This document shows, one piece after another, positions 13,342-18,479 of a DNA stretch of 18,479 nt. The notes beneath the pieces were generated by a model that was given only the letters and a program-made list of their open reading frames with translations, had not been told where the DNA came from and searched no databases. Every line of letters begins with the position of its first letter. Position 1 is the stretch's first letter. The position numbers and the translations under genes are program-made. This DNA is from CAJWGI01 sp036011785 (GTDB lineage: Bacteria > Chloroflexota > Anaerolineae > Anaerolineales > UBA11657), in contig DASCOB010000188.1 in assembly GCA_036011785.1 (NCBI GenBank), positions 1-18,479 on the forward strand, read 5' to 3'.

Positions 13342-13371
13342 TTGCTGACCCGCTGGGGGCGGGTGTATAGT
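13342..13371 (+). promoter_or_regulatory. Recurrent promoter element, copy 10 (best consensus)
   Basis: TTGCTG (13342-13347), an 18-bp spacer with ACCCGC and GCGGGT as a perfect inverted repeat around TGGGG, then TATAGT (13366-13371). ATG 13384 follows after 12 bp. Confidence 0.75.
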
Positions 13372-13383
13372 TGGGGAAATCAT

Positions 13384-13830
13384 ATGCGACAGGGTAACAA
13401 AACCATGTTTTATGTATCCGCCATGCTTGCCGTTATTGGTGCAGTGACCTATCACTATTTTATCAGGCGTGTTCCGGCATCACTCAGCCCTGTGGTGGCA
13501 GTGATAGGTATATATATCGCCGTTCTGATGCTAGGAGTCACTCTTCTGCCCCTCTTCCCTCCTGAAGGTGGGCTGGCAAAACATATTCGGCAGTTGAGCT
13601 GGAATCAAATTGCCGTGGCTGCTTCGATATTCATGCTTGAATTGGGGTTCATGTTAATGTACCGCCACGGTTGGACCCTCAGCACCGGCAATCTCATTAC
13701 AGGTGCTGTGGTCAATACTGCTTTGCTGGGATCAGGTGTAATCCTGTTAGGTGAAAAGGCGAGTCCTACAAATCTCATTGGTGTTGCTATCTGCATTGTT
13801 GGCGTAGTAATGATTGGCTATCGTCCGTGA
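13384..13830 (+). CDS. Small EamA-like (half-size DMT) transporter
   Basis: From ATG 13384 the product has 148 residues and about five hydrophobic segments, corresponding to one EamA unit. The C-terminal LITGAVVNTALLGSGVILLG followed by EKASPTNLIGVAICIVGVVMIGY matches the conserved end of single-domain DMT permeases, which must dimerise to transport. ATG 13405 (MFYVSAMLAV) is the alternative start. The frame extends upstream to 13324, but that would run through the promoter element, so it is rejected. ATG 13384 lies 12 bp after the -10 box with only a weak GGGGA ribosome site. It is not closely similar to the full-length EamA permease at 6520. Confidence 0.78.
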   Translation: MRQGNKTMFYVSAMLAVIGAVTYHYFIRRVPASLSPVVAVIGIYIAVLMLGVTLLPLFPPEGGLAKHIRQLSWNQIAVAASIFMLELGFMLMYRHGWTLSTGNLITGAVVNTALLGSGVILLGEKASPTNLIGVAICIVGVVMIGYRP

Positions 13831-13874
13831 CCGCAATATTTGAAATACGACGGACTGCGGCAGACATCTTCCGG

Positions 13875-13904
13875 TGACTGGGCCGCTGCGCGCGGGTGCA
13901 TAGT
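13875..13904 (+). promoter_or_regulatory. Recurrent promoter element, copy 11
   Basis: TGACTG (13875-13880), an 18-bp spacer (GGCCGCTGCGCGCGGGTG) and CATAGT (13899-13904). It serves the small subunit/GMC pair starting at 13988, after a leader of about 75 nt that contains a three-codon ATG ORF at 13915. Confidence 0.6.
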
Positions 13905-13987
13905 TGCGTAAGCGATGTTCTCCTAGTGTGGTTAATGACGCCCTGCACCAAGGCAACTCCTTTTTGCGGAGGCTCAGTTAGGCAATC

Positions 13988-14485
13988 ATGGCCTTAACAA
14001 GCTACCTATCTTTTCTCTCACCTAGCGAAACGCAAGTAGTGATGTGCGCCGGTGAAGCACTGCTTGGAATCCCTAGGAGGGAGCTGGGAGATGATTTCAT
14101 AGCTGAATTCGACCGGATAGCTGCAGGCTTGGAGAGCTTTCTGCGCGCTGACCTGCACCATCTCCTGCTCTTGCTGAATGTCGCGTCCCTTGGAAGATTC
14201 ACCCGGATGGAAGTCTCACGACGTGAGAGGCTTCTCGCTGGATGGGGTCACAGCAGAATACCTCTCCTACGAACGAGTTTCGTCACTCTGCGGTCCCTTA
14301 GCGCCTGGTCTTGGTACTCGCTGAGAAAATCGTGGCCCGAACTCGATTTTCCTGGAGAGACCATCGGTAAAGAACATAAGCTCCCTACTCTTCTGTTCGG
14401 CAAGAGCCCGTGGACACCCCCCTCTCCGACACGAGATGACGGGAAGTCTAACAACGAGAGGCCACTGGGGGAGAAAGTCGAGTGA
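13988..14485 (+). CDS. Small subunit/companion domain of GMC alcohol oxidoreductase (gluconate 2-DH subunit 3-like)
   Basis: The protein is 165 residues, helical and Leu-rich. The early LSPSETQVVMCAGEALLGIP, the middle LHHLLLLLNV, and SRIPLLRTSFVTLRSLSAWSWYS match the N-terminal helical domain that precedes long-chain alcohol oxidase-type GMC enzymes, related to gluconate 2-dehydrogenase subunit 3. I see no twin-arginine signal peptide. Its TGA overlaps the GTG of the GMC gene (GTGA at 14482-14485), so the two are translationally coupled and probably form a complex. GGAGG lies about 15 bp before the ATG, which is far for a ribosome site. GTTAGGC occurs 8 bp before the ATG. Confidence 0.68.
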   Translation: MALTSYLSFLSPSETQVVMCAGEALLGIPRRELGDDFIAEFDRIAAGLESFLRADLHHLLLLLNVASLGRFTRMEVSRRERLLAGWGHSRIPLLRTSFVTLRSLSAWSWYSLRKSWPELDFPGETIGKEHKLPTLLFGKSPWTPPSPTRDDGKSNNERPLGEKVE

Positions 14486-16038
14486 TCCTAACTCCCGGGG
14501 AAATCACTCTCACCCGTTGGGAGGCTGATGTCTGCATTGTCGGAAGCGGGGCCGGGGGGGCGATTGCCGCCGCCAAGATAGCATCCAGCGGGCGGCGGGT
14601 ACTGCTTCTCGAGGAGGGGAGCAGGGTCCAACAAGAGGATCTCAATCAGGATGCGACCCGATTGGTGCCTCTGATGTATCGCCGAGCGGGGGGACTTGGA
14701 ACCGATGATATGTCAATCCGCATCCTGCAAGGAAGGGTGTTGGGCGGTTCTTGCACGATAAACTGGATGACCTGCCTGCGCACACCCGATATGGTACTCG
14801 ACGAATGGGCCAATCGGTTCGGACTGGAGGAGTATCGCCCAGGAGAAATGGCCCCGCACTTCGAGGCGGTCGAACAACGCCTCTCAGTCCACGCCATTCC
14901 TGAGGAGCATCACAATTCGCAGAATCGGATCATCCTCGTTGGCGCCAGGAAATTGGGAGTACAGGCCGAGGCCTCTGCCAACAACTCTGTTGACTGCATC
15001 GGCTGCGGCACTTGTGGGCTCGGCTGCCCTTACGACGCGAAACAAGACATGCGGCTCACTTACCTGGCTGATGCGCAGACTCACGACACCACCATACTGA
15101 CTGGGGTTCGGGCCGAGAGAATCCACTACCTCTCCCCAAGCCAGCATCGAGTCGAGGCTTCCATACTAAGTGATGAGAGCAGTACAATCGAGCGGAAGCT
15201 AGAGGTGACCTGCACACAGGTTGTTGTTGCTGCTAGCGCCATTGGGACCCCCCTCCTATTGCAACACTCTCGGCTGAATGGCTCCAGCTTGTTGGGCAAG
15301 TACCTGCACCTGCACCCCGTCACGGCCACCGCGGGGATCTATGAGGAGATTCTCGACCCGACCTACGGGATTCCACAATCCACTGTCTGCGAGCACTACT
15401 CAAACCTGAATGGGGAGGGGTACGGCTTCAGGCTCGAGGTTCCTGATGTCGAGCCATTCCTTGCAGGGGTGAATTTCCCCGGAGTGGGACGTAGCAGGCG
15501 AGACGGAATGCGTAACATGCGACGAATGGGGATGATCATCGCGCTTCTTCGCGACGGGGCTGACAGGCGGTCCAATGGCGAGGTTTGCTGGCGGCGCGGG
15601 CTGAACGTGCAGAGTGGCCATCTCTCGATATCGAAGGTCCCGTCAATCCGGTACCGACTCTCTCCGACCGATAGGGAACACCTACAACAGGGGATGGAGA
15701 CGGCCGTCGCCTTCCACTTCGCAGCCGGTGCGCGCGAGGTGTTGACCCTGCACAACCGGCATCAGACGCTGACCTCTCCCAGCCAGATCCCACAACTACG
15801 CAATCTCGCTTCGGGACCGAACCAACTTTCGATGTTCAGCGCCCATCCCACGGGGACAGCTCGAATGGGCAAAGATAGGCGCTTTGGCGTGGTCGACGAA
15901 ACAATGCAAATGCACCATCACCCTGGCATCTATGTGATGGACGGCAGCGTATTACCGACCGCTCCGGGGGTAAACCCAATGATCACTATTCTAGCGACCG
16001 TTTCGAGAGCCCTCGAGCTCGGTGACCTTGCCAGTTGA
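14482..16038 (+). CDS. GMC-family FAD-dependent alcohol oxidoreductase with Cys cluster
   Basis: The protein is 518 residues. The FAD-binding Rossmann motif is VGSGAGGAIAAAKIA (20-34, GxGxxG) with ribose-binding Glu44/45. GRVLGGSCTINWM (84-96) is the GMC signature region. DCIGCGTCGLGCPYDAKQ (171-188) carries Cys172, 175, 178 and 182. Equivalent cysteines occur in the long-chain alcohol oxidase-like subgroup and recall the Fe-S binding loop of FAD-glucose dehydrogenases. The active-site pair is probably His455 (HPTGTARMG) and Asn498 (GVNPM). It oxidises a hydroxyl group, with the electron acceptor unknown; coupling to the small subunit suggests a dehydrogenase feeding a carrier. The start is GTG 14482, with GGGGGAGAAAG just before it and a 4-bp overlap with the previous gene. 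Confidence 0.9.
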   Translation: MILTPGEITLTRWEADVCIVGSGAGGAIAAAKIASSGRRVLLLEEGSRVQQEDLNQDATRLVPLMYRRAGGLGTDDMSIRILQGRVLGGSCTINWMTCLRTPDMVLDEWANRFGLEEYRPGEMAPHFEAVEQRLSVHAIPEEHHNSQNRIILVGARKLGVQAEASANNSVDCIGCGTCGLGCPYDAKQDMRLTYLADAQTHDTTILTGVRAERIHYLSPSQHRVEASILSDESSTIERKLEVTCTQVVVAASAIGTPLLLQHSRLNGSSLLGKYLHLHPVTATAGIYEEILDPTYGIPQSTVCEHYSNLNGEGYGFRLEVPDVEPFLAGVNFPGVGRSRRDGMRNMRRMGMIIALLRDGADRRSNGEVCWRRGLNVQSGHLSISKVPSIRYRLSPTDREHLQQGMETAVAFHFAAGAREVLTLHNRHQTLTSPSQIPQLRNLASGPNQLSMFSAHPTGTARMGKDRRFGVVDETMQMHHHPGIYVMDGSVLPTAPGVNPMITILATVSRALELGDLAS

Positions 16039-16103
16039 ACTGCCCCGAAATCCTGCGGATGCCCATGGTTTCGAACCGGGTACGGTCTACGATATATCGA
16101 ACT

Positions 16104-16427
16104 CTAGGGCCAAGGACCCAACTCATCCAAGACTGCCTTCAGGTCTTTACTGGCCCTAGAGGCACCCCCCTCAGTGACATGCAGGCCATAGAAAATCCTC
16201 GTCCCGAGAGCCATGTCCGGCCGACCCCTGAGCATCTGAGCAAGAATCCCATACTCCTCGGCCCACTCGATGGCGTGCGGCTTCGTTTCCTCCACTACCT
16301 CGTTGACCATAGAGGGGGCTGTGGCCGTGCCTGCAGGTAACTTAGGTCTGGATACAATCTCCCGTGGCAAAATGGGGGCGCACGTGAGCAGCAACGCCGC
16401 CACTAACCGCCCTGTCCTGACTGACAT
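16104..16427 (-). CDS. Possible small secreted protein (minus strand)
   Basis: The 107-codon frame starts MSVRTGRLVAALLLTCAPIL, a plausible signal peptide, followed by a charged, helical-looking region (SMVNEVVEETKPHAIEWAEE) and a Gly-rich tail ending ELGPWP. It lies convergent to the GMC gene. No homologue is recognised and no clear Shine-Dalgarno is seen. The competing + strand frame (16035-16340) overlaps the GMC stop and looks non-coding. The 3' end contains CTAGGGCCA (16104-16112), which pairs with TGGCCCTAG (16151-16159), so a long-loop hairpin is possible there. Confidence 0.4.
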   Translation of the reverse strand: MSVRTGRLVAALLLTCAPILPREIVSRPKLPAGTATAPSMVNEVVEETKPHAIEWAEEYGILAQMLRGRPDMALGTRIFYGLHVTEGGASRASKDLKAVLDELGPWP

Positions 16428-16462
16428 CTGATCCGCTTCAAATCGGAGAGAGGCTTTCTTTT
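16423..16462 (+). terminator. Degenerate terminator of the composite unit
   Basis: TGACATCTGATCCGCTTCAA (16422-16441) matches the sequence leading into the 13297 terminator. The stem is reduced to TCCG/CGGA but the tail CTTTCTTTT remains. It stands before promoter copy 12, as the other two terminators stand before copies 3 and 10. Confidence 0.5.
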
Positions 16463-16476
16463 AGCGCAACCGTTGC

Positions 16477-16506
16477 TTGCCGATTACCTGAGGGCAGGTG
16501 TATAGT
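16477..16506 (+). promoter_or_regulatory. Recurrent promoter element, copy 12
   Basis: TTGCCG (16477-16482), an 18-bp spacer containing ACCTG-AGGG-CAGGT as a perfect inverted repeat in a shifted register, then TATAGT (16501-16506). Confidence 0.7.
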
Positions 16507-16608
16507 GGCGCCAGCGAGTGAGCAGCAACTCAGCTGTGCCAGCCGATGTGTTGATTTAGGTGGCATTAGGAGGGAGTTTTAGCAGGTGGGTTTTATCGCC
16601 TTTGCGCA

Positions 16609-17928
16609 ATGCAAAGTGGGTATCTAACCCGGGTTAACGTGACGAAACTAACAGATGCCCGCATTCTCGTGCTCATGGGTATCACGCTGTTGGTATTTGG
16701 TTGCACAAAGACCGTCAATGGCTGCGACATCAAACCTAACGCCCGGTGCGGAGGGGCCAGCCTACGAGACGCCGACCTCAACGCCGCCGACCTGAGCGGG
16801 GCCGTCCTGAACAGGGCTGTTCTCCGGGATGCCGACCTGACCGATGCCGACCTGAGCAGTGCCATCCTTTGGAATACCGACCTCCGCGGGGCCGACTTGA
16901 GCGGGGCCGACTTGAGCGGGGCCGACCTGAGCGGGGCCGACCTGAGCGGGGTCGACCTGAGTGGGGCCAAATATAACGACAACACAAAGTGGCCCGAAGG
17001 CTTCGACTCGGCAACGGCGGGGGTTATGATCCCGTCGGCGAGCACGGCGTCCAGTACGGCCACCCTGTCGGCGAGTACGGCGACCAGTACCGCGACCAGC
17101 ACTCCGACCAGCACTCCTACCAGTACCGCGACCCATACTGCGACCAGTACCGCGACCCATACTGCGACCGCCACTCCTACCAGTACCGCGACCCATACTG
17201 CGACCGCCACTCCTACCAGTACCGCGACCCATACTGCGACCAGTACTCCTACCAGTACCGCAACCCATACTGCGACCAGTACCGCGACCCATACTGCGAC
17301 CGCCACTCCGACCAGTACCGCGACGCCGTCTCCAAGCAGTACACCAAGTTGTAATGAGTGCACGATAGGAACCGGCATGCTTTACTGCAGGGACGGCACA
17401 CATTATCCTCTGTCTCAAAATCCATGCGCCACACCCGTACCACCCACACCACTCACACCACCCACTCCAACTACACCCACTGCTACCCTACCCTCGCCGG
17501 TCCTCATTTTGGGTACAGCTACGCCGGTTACAGCCACCCCAGTTCCCACAGTCACCCCACAGGTCACGGCGGTCACAGCACCAGTACAACCTGCACCGGA
17601 GCAGCGTGCCGGGCCACCTCCCCTCCTGCTTGCGGCCCTCTGGACGCCGCTCGTCCTAGTCCTGCCGTATCTGATTGCGATGGCGTTTGCTCACCTGGCG
17701 TGCAAACGCGGCGTCCACCAAGCGCCATTACGCTACCTGCTGGCGCAGCTGCCGCTGCTGGGAAGCCTGTTAGTAATACTCTTCATCATCTCCAGTGTCA
17801 ACCCGTGGCTGCTGGAGGCTCCAAGCCTGTGGGCAGTTGCCGTGATGCTGATAGTGTTGCTTCTAGAAGAGGTCGGCGTGCTCCTCTTCGTGATCACGCA
17901 GCACCGTGAGGAGAGACCGCCGCAGTAG
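16609..17928 (+). CDS. Pentapeptide-repeat lipoprotein with Thr/Pro linker and C-terminal membrane helices
   Basis: Up to 439 residues. ILVLMGITLLVFGC is a lipoprotein leader (Cys32). Residues 49-121 are about 14 pentapeptide units (ADLSG type) encoded by near-identical 15-bp DNA repeats. TKWPEGFD (126-133) caps them, as in the 3179 protein. Residues 142-247 are a Thr/Ser/Ala/Pro/His linker. A cysteine module follows (CNECTIGTGMLYCRD... to Cys273), then a Pro/Thr stretch and three hydrophobic helices (about 338-362, 376-396, 405-429) with a charged C-terminus. The chain would be anchored at both ends with the repeat exposed outside. Start: ATG 16609 has no ribosome site; GTG 16639 is an alternative giving a tighter signal peptide. 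The best Shine-Dalgarno (16568-16576) serves an out-of-frame GTG at 16586. Confidence 0.82.
   Translation: MQSGYLTRVNVTKLTDARILVLMGITLLVFGCTKTVNGCDIKPNARCGGASLRDADLNAADLSGAVLNRAVLRDADLTDADLSSAILWNTDLRGADLSGADLSGADLSGADLSGVDLSGAKYNDNTKWPEGFDSATAGVMIPSASTASSTATLSASTATSTATSTPTSTPTSTATHTATSTATHTATATPTSTATHTATATPTSTATHTATSTPTSTATHTATSTATHTATATPTSTATPSPSSTPSCNECTIGTGMLYCRDGTHYPLSQNPCATPVPPTPLTPPTPTTPTATLPSPVLILGTATPVTATPVPTVTPQVTAVTAPVQPAPEQRAGPPPLLLAALWTPLVLVLPYLIAMAFAHLACKRGVHQAPLRYLLAQLPLLGSLLVILFIISSVNPWLLEAPSLWAVAVMLIVLLLEEVGVLLFVITQHREERPPQ
16886..16968 (+). repeat. 15-bp tandem repeats encoding pentapeptides
   Basis: Five near-identical units of GGGGCCGACYTGAGC encode the ADLSG turns. The DNA identity is higher than needed for the protein pattern, which points to recent tandem expansion. 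Confidence 0.9.
17075..17336 (+). repeat. Low-complexity coding repeat with 36-bp periodicity
   Basis: Two perfect 36-bp units (17168-17203, 17204-17239) and a diverged third (17240-17275) encode TATPTSTATHTA-type linker. Shorter 18- and 24-bp partial units flank them. This is coding linker, not a CRISPR array. Confidence 0.9.
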
Positions 17929-17993
17929 GGACGCGCCTTGCACTGCTGCAAACGCCCCTCAGCAGCTCGCAGGCACCTTAATAGGCCATCTGC

Positions 17994-18022
17994 TTGCTTA
18001 CCCGCTGGGGCAGGTGTATATT
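17994..18022 (+). promoter_or_regulatory. Recurrent promoter element, copy 13
   Basis: TTGCTT (17994-17999), a 17-bp spacer (ACCCGCTGGGGCAGGTG) and TATATT (18017-18022), 18 bp before the GTG at 18040. Confidence 0.65.
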
Positions 18023-18039
18023 GGGAGGGGGGGGCATAG

Positions 18040-18237
18040 GTGACTTCAAACGCGAGAATACGTGAGATGGTCAAATTAATAGTAGGATTGGTCATAACAA
18101 GCATGGCTGTTTGGGTGCTTTTCAGGGCGGCAGTTAGCGTCGTTGCCTTCTTTTCCAATCAAGAATCCCCGTACTGTAGGACGCGGGTGGACAAACGCGC
18201 AACAGCATGTCCTCAATGTACAAGAGATCTACGATGA
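18040..18237 (+). CDS. Small membrane protein with C-terminal half zinc ribbon
   Basis: The protein is 65 residues, starting at GTG 18040 after a GGGAGGGGGGGG stretch. A single hydrophobic span covers about residues 11-39 (VKLIVGLVITSMAVWVLFRA and on). The tail reads SPYCRTRVDKRATACPQCTRDL, which matches the CPYC...ATxCPxCTxxL zinc ribbon found at the C-terminus of many Chloroflexota/actinobacterial membrane proteins. The first Cys is Ser here (TCC), so only three of four zinc ligands remain. The stop TGA falls inside the GATGACT that opens the next promoter-like element. The role is unknown. Confidence 0.68.
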   Translation: MTSNARIREMVKLIVGLVITSMAVWVLFRAAVSVVAFFSNQESPYCRTRVDKRATACPQCTRDLR

Positions 18238-18260
18238 CTCCCCATCGGTGGATGCATAGT
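18234..18260 (+). promoter_or_regulatory. Recurrent promoter element, possible copy 14 (decayed)
   Basis: GATGACTCCCC overlaps the upstream stop and is followed by TCGGTGGATGCATAGTT, with CATAGT at 18255-18260. The inverted repeat is mostly lost. Confidence 0.4.
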
Positions 18261-18323
18261 TCAAAGCATGCACCGGCCTTAAGGAGTACAAGACAGAGTG
18301 CAACCGTGAGTGATTTTACCTAG

Positions 18324-18479
18324 ATGGCAAGCATGTCTACCCGCGCCAACCTGTCTCCCTCGCATCTCTTCCCGCAGGCCTGGCAAACCTTCAAGCGCCG
18401 CCCCTGGATCTGTATCGGAATGTGGATCGTCTATGTGATGTTCTCGGGCCAAGGTGGCGCTGGTGGCGGTGGTGGCCAG
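18324..18479 (+). CDS. N-terminus of a membrane protein (runs off window)
   Basis: The frame from ATG 18324 reads MASMSTRANLSPSHLFPQAW, then QTFKRRPWICIGMWIVYVMF and a Gly-rich turn (SGQGGAGGGGGQ), and stays open to the window end. The pattern AWxxFKxRPWIxIG opens many multi-pass membrane proteins with a first helix at this point, where the Gly-rich segment leads to the next helices. ATG 18333 is an alternative start. A TAG stop immediately precedes the first ATG. AAGGAG at 18281 is too far to be its ribosome site. The family cannot be settled from 52 residues. Confidence 0.6.
   Translation, partial: MASMSTRANLSPSHLFPQAWQTFKRRPWICIGMWIVYVMFSGQGGAGGGGGQ

Noticed and set aside
16035..16340. 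A + strand 101-codon frame after the GMC gene
   Set aside because: It starts inside the GMC stop region, has no motif or ribosome site, and competes with a more protein-like minus-strand frame.
17075..17336. 36-bp direct repeats that could suggest a CRISPR array
   Set aside because: The units are contiguous with no unique spacers and are in frame with a Thr/Pro/Ser linker inside the 16609 gene.
16593..17418. Long minus-strand frames of 261 and 218 codons opposite the pentapeptide/linker gene
   Set aside because: They translate to monotonous Val/Ala/Trp or Gly/Arg repeats, the mirror of the low-complexity + strand coding. The + strand has a lipobox, pentapeptides and membrane helices.

Overview
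The window reads as accessory chromosome from a member of the Chloroflexota (Anaerolineae-like is my best guess). The clues are secreted lipoproteins with long Thr/Ala/Pro/Ser linkers (TATHTATATPTST type), pentapeptide-repeat proteins capped by a TKWPEGFD motif, a GH99-like lipoprotein, mixed ATG/GTG/TTG starts and moderately GC-rich composition. This is inferred from protein style, since no rRNA, tRNA or marker gene is present. I see no transposase, integrase, phage gene or CRISPR array.

Layout. 1-3880: a run of small independent genes on the + strand (partial zinc-ribbon protein, small basic protein, cupin, a relic lipoprotein start, an SH3b/metallopeptidase-like lipoprotein, an ATC-hydrolase-like protein, a mini pentapeptide protein, a Nim-like FMN protein). 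3880-6305: a gene-poor stretch, two tiny overlapping membrane ORFs and an ABC exporter. 6520-7437 (-): an EamA permease. 7516-10290: an FMN/F420-type oxidase-fold protein, a GH99-like lipoprotein, and a second cupin copy broken by one nonsense codon. 10291-13124: decayed DNA, then a coupled kinase plus PLP phospho-lyase pair closely resembling the hydroxylysine/phosphoethanolamine degradation enzymes. 13342-16038: an EamA-like half transporter, then a coupled small subunit plus GMC oxidoreductase. 16104-18479: a possible minus-strand secreted protein, a pentapeptide/linker/membrane lipoprotein, a small TM zinc-ribbon protein and the start of a membrane protein.

The main non-genic signal is a recurrent intergenic element. 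About 13 recognisable plus-strand copies, and one possible minus-strand copy, lie in 18.5 kb. The best copies have a TTGCTG-like -35, a spacer of 17-18 bp that is itself an inverted repeat (ACCCGC...GCGGGT), and a TATAGT -10. Many copies start at the stop codon of the upstream gene and end a few bases before the next start codon, so several genes look like stand-alone cassettes carrying their own promoter. Three copies are preceded by a related terminator hairpin, giving a composite terminator-promoter unit of about 90 bp. With the duplicated cupin unit and the repeated lipoprotein leader, this suggests a region that gains, duplicates and loses single-gene modules. The mechanism is unknown. 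The conserved element could instead be a shared promoter/operator of one regulon.
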